From the NCBI GenBank assembly GCA_003538625.1, contig DPRR01000021.1, forward strand, positions 24,064 to 88,063: a DNA stretch of 64,000 bases, given 5' to 3'. Under the pieces are notes generated by a model. It made no database searches. It saw only the letters and a list, made by a program, of their open reading frames with translations, and had not been told where the DNA came from. The stretch is from Ignavibacteriales bacterium. GTDB taxonomy: Bacteria > Bacteroidota > Ignavibacteria > Ignavibacteriales > Ignavibacteriaceae. Both the position numbers and the translations under genes were made by a program. Shown here in pieces: positions 46,405 to 54,603 of this stretch. The stretch's first letter is position 1. Each line of letters starts with the position of its first letter.

Positions 46405-47322
46405 CTATTCCTGTTCATCAAATCTTGAAAGCATCATAAATTCTCTGTAACGATCCGATATCTGTAAATAAGATAAATCTTCCAATCCGCGTGTGCTGAA
46501 TTTTTCGACACAGAAGGAAGCCATAGTGCTTCCGTATATAACTGCACGTTTTAAACTGTCCGGAGAAAGATCACGTGTTTTGTATAAGTAACCTGTAAAT
46601 CCGCCGGCAAAAGAATCACCTGCTCCTGTTGGATCAAATATTGTTTCCATCGGATATGCCGGTGCTGAAAATACTGTTTCGCCTGCGAACAACAATGCCC
46701 CGTGCTCGCCTTTTTTAATGATAAGAATTTTTGGACCGAGTTCCCGGATTTTTCTTGCTGCGCGAATTAAATTCGGTTCGTGTGCAAGTAATCTTGCTTC
46801 GCTGTCATTAATAATCAGAACATCAACCCTTGGAAGTAATTGCAATAGCTCATCCTTTTTACCTTCAATCCAAAAGTTCATTGTATCGCAAACAATAAAT
46901 TGCGGATCTTCCATCTGATCCAAAACTTTTGCTTGCAGTACCGGATCAATATTTCCAAGACAAACATATTTTGATTTTTTAAAATTATCAGGAATAACGG
47001 GATTAAAATTCTGGAAAACATTTAACTCGGTTAAAAGTGTATCGCGAACATTCAAATCATAATGATACTTGCCGGACCACTTAAAAGTTTTACCGCCTTC
47101 AATTATCTGCAAACCTTCAACATCTACATTATGATCCTGCATAATTTTTATATACTCTTTTGGAAAATCGCTGCCGACCACACCAACTAATTCCACAGGT
47201 CCGCCAAAGTAACTTGCGGCAAGTGAAATATAAGTTGCTGATCCGCCCAAAGCATCTTCAACTTTATCAAATGGCGTTGCAACTGTATCCAAACCGAGTG
47301 AACCTACAACTAGTAAACCCAA
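46405..47322 (-). CDS. PfkB-family carbohydrate/nucleoside kinase
   Basis: This 305-residue ribokinase-fold enzyme starts VVGSLGLDTVATPFD, has GGSATYISLAASYFG (substrate region) and ends with DPTGAGDSFAGGFTGYL containing the anion-hole GAGD and catalytic Asp. A TTG at 47322 is the start, supported by an AGGAG site 8 bases upstream. The substrate is not given by sequence alone. Its position just upstream of mtnA on the same strand suggests phosphorylation of a methylthioribose- or nucleoside-type substrate, but this is inference. Confidence 0.88.
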   Translation of the reverse strand: MGLLVVGSLGLDTVATPFDKVEDALGGSATYISLAASYFGGPVELVGVVGSDFPKEYIKIMQDHNVDVEGLQIIEGGKTFKWSGKYHYDLNVRDTLLTELNVFQNFNPVIPDNFKKSKYVCLGNIDPVLQAKVLDQMEDPQFIVCDTMNFWIEGKKDELLQLLPRVDVLIINDSEARLLAHEPNLIRAARKIRELGPKILIIKKGEHGALLFAGETVFSAPAYPMETIFDPTGAGDSFAGGFTGYLYKTRDLSPDSLKRAVIYGSTMASFCVEKFSTRGLEDLSYLQISDRYREFMMLSRFDEQE

Positions 47323-47622
47323 AACTTACTCCTGATTAAATTGTGAATAAATGACGCCGGAAAAATAGAAAAATACACGCAGAATGCACAATATTTTGTA
47401 AAGGTAAATGTTATTAAAAACCCTTAACTTCCCAAATATATCATTGTATCAATATTAATAATTATGAAACTGATAAATTCATTTTATTGTTATAATAATT
47501 AATTTTCTAAAATAGATTATGGACTTTTAGAAAAATTGATTTAATAAACAAAAACACGTTATCGATTTGTGTTAATGCTGGCTTTATTGTTGCATAATTA
47601 TTTTTTGATGAAAGGTTATCAA
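47323..47622. other. 300-base AT-rich divergent intergenic region
   Basis: This lies between the PfkB kinase gene (minus) and the GH26 gene (plus). It must hold promoters for both, but I cannot point to a convincing element. No RNA gene or repeat was seen. Confidence 0.5.
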
Positions 47623-48912
47623 ATGAAAAAAATATTAATGTTATCAGTTTTGTTTTCACTTGCTGTTTTTGCACAAGTACCAATTCCGGAAACAGGATGT
47701 TATCACTCGGCATTTACAGGGGATGATTCTCAGGCTAGTTTTGAATCGTTAGCAGGAAAAAATATTGCAATAGAGATGTTCTTTACCGGATGGCCCAACA
47801 ATACAGTACCGGATTTTCCAGCAGCCAAGTGTACTCAAATAGATAATAATGGTGCAGTTCCTCATATCACCTGGATGCCGCAGGTACCTGGAACTCCGTA
47901 TCCTTTGAATTCGATCCTCAATGGTTCTTATGATAGTTATATAAATGGATACGCCACACAAGTTAAAAATTGGGGCAAGCCTCTTTTTATAAGATTGGGT
48001 CACGAGTTTAACGGAGATTGGTACACATACGGTGGTGCAAATAACGGCGGCGGTACTTTAACAGGATTTGGAGATCCGACCAAAGCAGATGGACCGGAAA
48101 GATTTATTGCGGCTTATCAAAGAGTTCACGATTTATTTGAAGCACAAAATGCAGATAACGTGGTTTGGGTTTGGTGTCCGAATAACGGAAGTTCACCGAA
48201 TGAAGCATGGAATGTTCCTGAAGCGTATTATCCGGGAGATAGTTATGTGGACTGGATTGGATTTGATGGATACAATTTTGGAACAACTCAAACATGGTCA
48301 AATTGGATAACTTTTTTTAATGCCTTTAATACTCTTTATCACAAATTTAAAGATTACGGGAAACCAATAATGCTTGGTGAGTTTGCATGTGTTGAACAGG
48401 GTGGAACAAAAAGCCAATGGATTACAGATGCATATCTTACGTGGCTTAAATTCGGTTATCCAAAAATTAAAGCAGCTACCTGGTTCCATGTTGCAAAAAC
48501 AGAAGGCACAGTTTATACGGATTGGAGAATTAATTCTTCAGCTGCATCATTGGCTGCATATCAAAATGCCATTGCTGATCCATATTTTCTTGCTGCAGTA
48601 CCCGTAACTGATGTTCAGAATGAAGAAGCAATTCCGCAAGATTTTTCATTAGGACAGAATTACCCGAATCCGTTTAATCCTTCCACAAGAATAAGTTGGA
48701 AGTGCCCGGTTGGAAGCTGGCAAATTCTAAAAGTCTATGATGTTTTAGGAAATGAAGTTGCAACTCTTGTTAACGAATATAGACCAGCCGGTTCTTACGA
48801 AATAGAATTTAATATTGGATCAAGTTTCAAGAATCTGGCTTCGGGTATTTATTTCTATCGATTGCAAGCCGGCGAATTTGCTGTAACTAAAAAGATGATT
48901 TTGCAGAAGTGA
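47623..48912 (+). CDS. Secreted GH26 endo-beta-mannanase with T9SS sorting domain
   Basis: The start is the ATG at 47623 with AAAGG 9 bases upstream, giving a signal peptide (MKKILMLSVLFSLAVFA). Residues ~20-325 are a GH26 (beta/alpha)8 barrel with the acid/base E128 in RLGHEFNGDWY and the nucleophile E253 in IMLGEFACVE, plus aromatic subsite residues (WVWCPNNGS, WIGFDGYNFG). Residues ~345-429 form the type A sorting domain (QNYPNPFNPSTRISW ... KKMILQK). It most likely cleaves beta-1,4-mannan or a related glucan outside the cell. No linked transporter or other glycosidase is adjacent. Confidence 0.92.
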   Translation: MKKILMLSVLFSLAVFAQVPIPETGCYHSAFTGDDSQASFESLAGKNIAIEMFFTGWPNNTVPDFPAAKCTQIDNNGAVPHITWMPQVPGTPYPLNSILNGSYDSYINGYATQVKNWGKPLFIRLGHEFNGDWYTYGGANNGGGTLTGFGDPTKADGPERFIAAYQRVHDLFEAQNADNVVWVWCPNNGSSPNEAWNVPEAYYPGDSYVDWIGFDGYNFGTTQTWSNWITFFNAFNTLYHKFKDYGKPIMLGEFACVEQGGTKSQWITDAYLTWLKFGYPKIKAATWFHVAKTEGTVYTDWRINSSAASLAAYQNAIADPYFLAAVPVTDVQNEEAIPQDFSLGQNYPNPFNPSTRISWKCPVGSWQILKVYDVLGNEVATLVNEYRPAGSYEIEFNIGSSFKNLASGIYFYRLQAGEFAVTKKMILQK

Positions 48913-48974
48913 TGTTATTGCCGGAAGTAAGAAGTAAATGGGAAGAACTAGTAAAGTTATTTGGAAGGATTGCA

Positions 48975-49085
48975 AATCCCACCTGAGAAATCTTTTAATA
49001 TTGGTGAAAAAGATTCCTATCGGAGTTTACCCCGTTTTTATCGGGATTCGAAACGATAATAAAAATGGATGACAGATTGCTTCGT
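48975..49085. repeat. Repetitive non-coding sequence after the mannanase gene
   Basis: Short imperfect hairpins, for example CCCCGTTTTTATCGGG near 49030-49046, and a stretch resembling dispersed genome repeats (GATTGCTTCGTCATTTCATTCCGCGCAATAACG) are present. No gene is seen. It may act as a terminator for the mannanase gene. Confidence 0.4.
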
Positions 49086-49108
49086 CATTTCATTCCGCGC
49101 AATAACGA

Positions 49109-49570
49109 TTATAAATTTATTTCAATAAAATTGAGAAAAGAATTTCTGTTAAGAAAATAATCGACAATTACATCGACTGATTTTCGTTGTCCATCCCATG
49201 CCAGCAATTTCTTGGCTTCTTCAGGATTTACCCATTTAAATTCAGTATGCTCTTTACTCAGAATAACTTGACTATCAAATTTAACTTTTGCTGAAAACAC
49301 AGGAAGTAAACAAATGTAATCGCCATCGGGTGAGTAAAAAGAATTTACAGTTGGAGCAACCCAGAATTTTTCCGGAGTCAATCCTGTTTCTTCTTCTATC
49401 TCACGTAATGCTGTTTTATATGCAGTTTCATTTTCTTTGATTTTTCCGGAAACCATTTGCCACAAATTTGGATAGTACTGATATGGCGCTCTTTTAAGAA
49501 GTAAAAACTCTAAATCTCCATTTTGCTCACGGAAAATGTGTGCTTCAATTAAGTTTGATATTATTTTCAT
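49109..49570 (-). CDS. Nudix hydrolase
   Basis: This 153-residue protein carries a perfect Nudix box (GKIKENETAYKTALREIEEETGL, G-x5-E-x7-REIEEETGL, around residues 41-63), with SPDGDYICLLPVF and EFKWVNPEEAKKLL following. This is the layout of NudB-like dNTP or dihydroneopterin triphosphate pyrophosphatases, but the substrate cannot be fixed. It lies close to the outer-membrane protein gene on the same strand. Confidence 0.9.
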   Translation of the reverse strand: MKIISNLIEAHIFREQNGDLEFLLLKRAPYQYYPNLWQMVSGKIKENETAYKTALREIEEETGLTPEKFWVAPTVNSFYSPDGDYICLLPVFSAKVKFDSQVILSKEHTEFKWVNPEEAKKLLAWDGQRKSVDVIVDYFLNRNSFLNFIEINL

Positions 49571-49640
49571 GATTGTACTCTATAAAGATCACACTTCGAC
49601 TCCACTTGGTGTGACAAATTGTTATTTGTTAATTGTTCAT

Positions 49641-52600
49641 TTAAAAATACGCTCTGGCTTCTGCACGTGCAGTGTGAACTACCTTATTTGCACCCTGCAC
49701 CCTTCCATCATAACTAAGAGTTGTTTGCAGAAATGATGAAAGTTTATAATCAAAATTTAATCGCCAATAATAATTTTTCCCAATCTGATTGCCGTTTGTA
49801 AGTTCGTACGGGATGACATTCTGAGTTGCGTTAGCATTTAATTCGTTACGTTCAATTTCCACTCTTAACCTTCCTGTTCCAAGAAATGATAAGTTAAATC
49901 TTATCAACTGAGAATTTAAATCTATTATGGTTGGAATTGCCGGATGTGTATCTTCACTTCTGCCGGCTTTGATACGAAAACCAACTTCAATATTTCTATC
50001 CGGTCGGTATGAAAATTCCGATATAACGTTATTTGTATTTATTTCTCTTATTCTTGATGAGTTTACCGGAGCACTAACATTGTCTATCTGGTTTACAAGA
50101 TCCGTTTGATTTGATATTTCTTTTATCATTTTAAATTTAATTCTTAAACTTCTTTCACGGTTATAATATCTTTCAAAACCGCTGCTGAATTCATTAAGTG
50201 CGGTACGTTGAGTAAATCTAAATCTAAAAGAAAGTTCCTGATCGGTTTCAAATAGAAAAAAATCCTGCTGAATATAATTTGATCCACGAATAGTTGTTCG
50301 TTCATTCTGAAAGGTTGAAAGTTTAAGTAGATAAATATTTCCGTAAGCTGTTTCTCTGCTGTTTTCTTCGATGCGCCAGAATGTTTCTGTTGAAACCGGA
50401 GCAACAATTTTCCCGATAAGCGAGTTTTGATCAACCAATTCTGAAAAATTTATTTTCCATCTTGTGCTTGTCTTTAAATCTATAACAGGAAATAATTCAT
50501 CCGTTGGTAAAGTAACCTGAATGTAATCTCCATCAAACAAAGTTGGTTCAAATTCATTTTCGTCAGCAATTCCATTGTTATTTAAATCGCCGAGATAAGT
50601 ATAATTACCTGTTCCCTGCTGAACCCGTACAAAAACTTTTTGAAGCCGGGCAGATTTTTGAGTTGACACTTCATAATAAAGATCACCATTTAATAATCTT
50701 TCCCAGAAAGTAAATTTTGTTCTGGAACGAATGAGAATTGTTTCATTATCCAGAAAACCTTTGACCTTTAAAAGATCTTCATAATTTTTGTTTCGAAAAG
50801 TAAATACAAGATTTGTGTTCACCTCACGAATCCCTTTATAATTTAATTCAACCGAGTATGTCTTTGAATTTGATTCCTTAATCATGGTGCCGTTAAGCGG
50901 GATGTAATCATCACGCAAGGAAAATTTTGTTAACATCCTGAAACCGGATATCTCCATTAATTCAAGATACGGCGAGTATTCAAAATATTTCAAACTGCCT
51001 GAAAGCAGTGAATCGTTTTGTGAACGGATATCTTCTTTATCCTCAGCAAGAAATTCAAGTCCCGGTTTCAATTGCCAAAAAGTATAAAATGCATTTCCTT
51101 TATGTCTTAACCAATTACTTTTTAGTGTAATGTTTGTTGATTTAACATAATCAAGGTTGTACTCAAGATTAAAATTTTGGGAATCAGAAAATCTTAAAGT
51201 ATTGTTATATCGATCTGATGAAAAATCATCACCTTTTTTTAGATATCCCGCCGAGGAATTAATTGTTAGAGTCTGGATCGGCTGAAGCGAAACACCAATT
51301 TCTCTAAGAGATTCATCCCGGGATTCTGTTTGTGAAGCAGAATTATAATTTCTGCTAAACTCAACATCATCAAATCTATCCAACGCTGTAAACTTGCCTT
51401 GAATAAATCTGTCGCGAAAAGTTAATCCGGCTTTTCCAAGATCCAAATCACCTAGAACTATTTGGGTTGGAGAAATTTTTAATGAGATGTTTCTTGCGTA
51501 CCCATAGTTATCACCATCATCCAGTGCAGATAATCTGTTTTTATCCCATAAACTTCCCGCATACTCCAGGCTTAGTGTAACATTCTGGAATGGATTTACA
51601 TCCACAACAATGTTGCCCATTTGTTTTAATTGAGGAAGCGGAAGAAAAATTATTGGAAGATAACTTCCGTTACCTATTCCGACAAAATTATAGTAACCAA
51701 GACTTTGTCTGTTGTAATCACCTTTCCCTTCCCCGACATAACTGAAACTTACGTTATAAAGTGAAAGTGAATCACCCGGATTATATACGTAATATGAATA
51801 TGCTGTGCTGTTAAATACTGTATCAATCTTGGTATAAATTCCTTTAATAACTCCGAGTGAATCCGGCTCGGCTATTTTTACACCCGATTTAACAGCCTTA
51901 TTACGATCGTCACCCGCAAGTGATAATGCATTTTTATCTTCATCGCTTAATGAAATATCAATCGGGGAATCCTGATCATCACCTTCACGCATATATTGAG
52001 CTTTAATCTGGAGTTTATCTTTAAAGAGTTTTGTTGATGTACCCGCCCCAAAAAAACTTCGGGTAAATTGTCTGTCAGTATATTCAAAATCAACACTAAT
52101 TCTGCTTGCTGAAGTTATTAAACGATTTGGAGTAAAAGTAATAGTAGCATTTGAGTATTCAATCGTGTAATCATTATTTTCTCCACGCTTTAATTCAACT
52201 CCGTCAAGAAATACTTTTTCTGTACCGGCAATGATGATAATATCACGTTCATTGTTCAACCCGCTTAATCTATACGGACCCTGCACTCCATCTGAACCAT
52301 TAAAATTGTTGGAATTAAATTTACCTCTAGAATTAGCAATTGACACATATCCATTAACATCGGAAAAAGAAAACTCACCCATTAACCCCTGCAGCTTGCG
52401 ATCGATAACACCAAATTCTCCAAATCGTTGTTTTACCTGATAATCCCCGAAAGTTCCAACAACATTTTGATGCTTAACCTGAATAAATACTTTGTCAAGT
52501 TCTTCAAGTCGTTCAGTATTTCCTTCAGGCTGAATAGGTGTATTCTCATCAGTTAATGCTGCCACTATTTCAATATCATCTGAAATTCTACCTGAAAGCT

Positions 52601-53111
52601 GCAATCTTAATCCGCTGTTCAGCGAAAAATCTTTTGTAGTTCCCACAGTAAAACCTCGAACGATCGTACCGCTTTTTTGCATATCCGAACCGAATATTGC
52701 GTCCGGTGTAAATCCACCAGCAGCGGTTAAAACACTTACGGTATCACCGGATTTCTCATCAAACTTAACCACAAGGCTTCTTCTTTTATATTCTTTTTTT
52801 AGAGATAGTTTAAACGACTTGTAGGTAACTATTAGCGTATCAAAAATTGAATACGGAAGTGAATCAGAAAGTGTAAACGAGGATTGTGAATAAGTAAATA
52901 AGTAATCATTTGGAGTCAGTTTTTTCGATTTGAGGTAAATGAGCTCTGAACCGGGGATTATGTTAACTGATGAAATTGAATAATGATTTTGAAAGTTAAC
53001 AGGAATTGTATCAGTAACAACAATTGAGTTATAATCATTTTGAGCGGCGGCTTTACCCGGCCAGAGACAAATTATTATTACTATTATATTAAGATATTTA
53101 ACAGGTTTCAA
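49641..53111 (-). CDS. Large outer-membrane beta-barrel protein of unknown function
   Basis: This 1156-residue protein has a signal peptide (~1-23, ending KAAAQ). Residues ~100-330 include KKEYKRRSLVVKF, GSDMQKSGTIVRGFTVGTTKD, DENTPIQPEGNTERLEELDK and an RKLQG-type block, a recurring pattern I associate with uncharacterised surface proteins of the FCB group. The remaining ~800 residues alternate short beta strands with turns, and the chain ends in ARAEARAYF with a C-terminal Phe, as outer-membrane barrels do. A D-rich loop (GDLNNNGIADENEFEPT, ~850) could bind calcium. There is no T9SS sorting domain and no known domain. It could be a channel, secretion pore or surface scaffold; I cannot tell which. 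Confidence 0.7.
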   Translation of the reverse strand: MKPVKYLNIIVIIICLWPGKAAAQNDYNSIVVTDTIPVNFQNHYSISSVNIIPGSELIYLKSKKLTPNDYLFTYSQSSFTLSDSLPYSIFDTLIVTYKSFKLSLKKEYKRRSLVVKFDEKSGDTVSVLTAAGGFTPDAIFGSDMQKSGTIVRGFTVGTTKDFSLNSGLRLQLSGRISDDIEIVAALTDENTPIQPEGNTERLEELDKVFIQVKHQNVVGTFGDYQVKQRFGEFGVIDRKLQGLMGEFSFSDVNGYVSIANSRGKFNSNNFNGSDGVQGPYRLSGLNNERDIIIIAGTEKVFLDGVELKRGENNDYTIEYSNATITFTPNRLITSASRISVDFEYTDRQFTRSFFGAGTSTKLFKDKLQIKAQYMREGDDQDSPIDISLSDEDKNALSLAGDDRNKAVKSGVKIAEPDSLGVIKGIYTKIDTVFNSTAYSYYVYNPGDSLSLYNVSFSYVGEGKGDYNRQSLGYYNFVGIGNGSYLPIIFLPLPQLKQMGNIVVDVNPFQNVTLSLEYAGSLWDKNRLSALDDGDNYGYARNISLKISPTQIVLGDLDLGKAGLTFRDRFIQGKFTALDRFDDVEFSRNYNSASQTESRDESLREIGVSLQPIQTLTINSSAGYLKKGDDFSSDRYNNTLRFSDSQNFNLEYNLDYVKSTNITLKSNWLRHKGNAFYTFWQLKPGLEFLAEDKEDIRSQNDSLLSGSLKYFEYSPYLELMEISGFRMLTKFSLRDDYIPLNGTMIKESNSKTYSVELNYKGIREVNTNLVFTFRNKNYEDLLKVKGFLDNETILIRSRTKFTFWERLLNGDLYYEVSTQKSARLQKVFVRVQQGTGNYTYLGDLNNNGIADENEFEPTLFDGDYIQVTLPTDELFPVIDLKTSTRWKINFSELVDQNSLIGKIVAPVSTETFWRIEENSRETAYGNIYLLKLSTFQNERTTIRGSNYIQQDFFLFETDQELSFRFRFTQRTALNEFSSGFERYYNRERSLRIKFKMIKEISNQTDLVNQIDNVSAPVNSSRIREINTNNVISEFSYRPDRNIEVGFRIKAGRSEDTHPAIPTIIDLNSQLIRFNLSFLGTGRLRVEIERNELNANATQNVIPYELTNGNQIGKNYYWRLNFDYKLSSFLQTTLSYDGRVQGANKVVHTARAEARAYF

Positions 53112-53174
53112 AAAGTAGTAGTTTTGTTTTTTGAAAACTAAACTAAGGCAAATGCTTTATCAAGCCTATACTAA

Positions 53175-54413
53175 TTATTTACCCACAATTAATCTTGTTC
53201 CTCTTTTATTGGTTATATAATACCATATCCATTCAATCATAACTCTAAATCTGTTTTTAAATCCAATCAAATAAAAAATGTGGATGGATGACCACATAAG
53301 CCATGCAATCAATCCATAAATTTTAAATCCTTTTATTTCTCCCACTGCTTTTGCTTTGCCGATAGTTGCAAGATTACCTTTATCGATATATTTAAATTTA
53401 GTCCGGGGTTTACCCGCTAATTCTGCATTAATAATTTTGGCGACAAATCTGCCTTGCTGCATTGCAACCGGTGCAGTACCCGGTAATATTTTTCCATGAT
53501 CATCTTTTAATTGAGATGCATCTCCAATAACAAAAATTTCAGGGTAATCAGGAATCGAACAATCATCGTTTACAAATATTCTACCGGCTCTATCCGTTGG
53601 AATGTTAAGTTTTTGTATTAGCGGTGATGCCTGATTTCCGGCAGCCCAAATAACATTAGATGTAATGATGAATCCATTTGTAGTTTGTACACCTGAGGAA
53701 TTTACGTCTTCAACCTTTGTATTCTTAATTATTTGAACACCCATTGCTGATAAATATTTTTCTGCCCGTTCAGAAATTTTTTCCTCGAATGTATTTAAAA
53801 CTCTGGGGAACGCCTCTATTAAAATTATCTTTGCATCATCGGGTTTAAAATTTTTATAATCCTTAATAATGGTTTTCTTTGCGATTTCGGCTATTGCACC
53901 TGCCAGTTCCACACCTGTTGGACCGCCGCCTACAATTACAAATGTTAGATATTTTATCTTGTTTAATTGATCATTTTCTTTTTCTGCCAACTCTAAAGAA
54001 TTAATTATTTTTTCACGAATTGTTACTGCATCTGTAAGAGTTTTTAAACCAGGTGCATATTTTTCCCATTCATTCTTTCCGAAATATGAATGCCGTGAAC
54101 CGGGAGCAACAATCAGATAATCATACGCTAATTCCGAGTTTTTAAGCTTAACTATTTTCTTCGATTTATCAATATCAATTGCTTCATCAAGTATAACTTT
54201 AGTGTTTCTTTTATTATTAAGTATAGATCGGATTGGAATTGCGATATCTGCCGGTGATAGAGCAGCAGTTGCAACCTGGTAAAGCAGTGGTTGAAACAGG
54301 TGATGATTAGTCTTATCTATTACGGTTACATCCGATAATGAATCATCTATAACTTTTGCAGCAGATAAGCCGCCAAACCCACCGCCAATGATTATTACTT
54401 TTTTCAATGTCAT
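53175..54413 (-). CDS. ndh: Type II NADH dehydrogenase (NDH-2)
   Basis: This 412-residue flavoprotein oxidises NADH and reduces quinone without pumping protons. The N-terminal FAD site is IIGGGFGGLSAA, the NADH-binding Rossmann site is VIVGGGPTGVELAGAIAE, and the FAD-ribityl contact is IFVIGDASQ. The quinone-side PVAMQQGRFVAK precedes a C-terminal membrane-associating segment (IYGLIAWLMWSSIHIFYLIGF). No signal peptide. It is divergent from the sensor gene on the other side. Confidence 0.92.
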   Translation of the reverse strand: MTLKKVIIIGGGFGGLSAAKVIDDSLSDVTVIDKTNHHLFQPLLYQVATAALSPADIAIPIRSILNNKRNTKVILDEAIDIDKSKKIVKLKNSELAYDYLIVAPGSRHSYFGKNEWEKYAPGLKTLTDAVTIREKIINSLELAEKENDQLNKIKYLTFVIVGGGPTGVELAGAIAEIAKKTIIKDYKNFKPDDAKIILIEAFPRVLNTFEEKISERAEKYLSAMGVQIIKNTKVEDVNSSGVQTTNGFIITSNVIWAAGNQASPLIQKLNIPTDRAGRIFVNDDCSIPDYPEIFVIGDASQLKDDHGKILPGTAPVAMQQGRFVAKIINAELAGKPRTKFKYIDKGNLATIGKAKAVGEIKGFKIYGLIAWLMWSSIHIFYLIGFKNRFRVMIEWIWYYITNKRGTRLIVGK

Positions 54414-54603
54414 TTAGTATTCTCTTCTTGCTTTTTACTAATGTTTTTTAAGAGTTAATATTAATATATTAGCAAATAATAAATATTAATGTGTGCCAGC
54501 CTTTGGAATAATAAAAAATCATTGCTTAACTTTGGAATAACGAGAAATCTGTATAGTTTAAGGCAATCTAAGAAGTAAGTAATTCAGAAACATCTAAGGG
54601 ATT

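Noticed and set aside
49641..53111. SprA/Sov T9SS translocon
   Set aside because: The length (1156 residues) is about half that of SprA, and I cannot point to its diagnostic regions, so I left it as an unassigned barrel protein.
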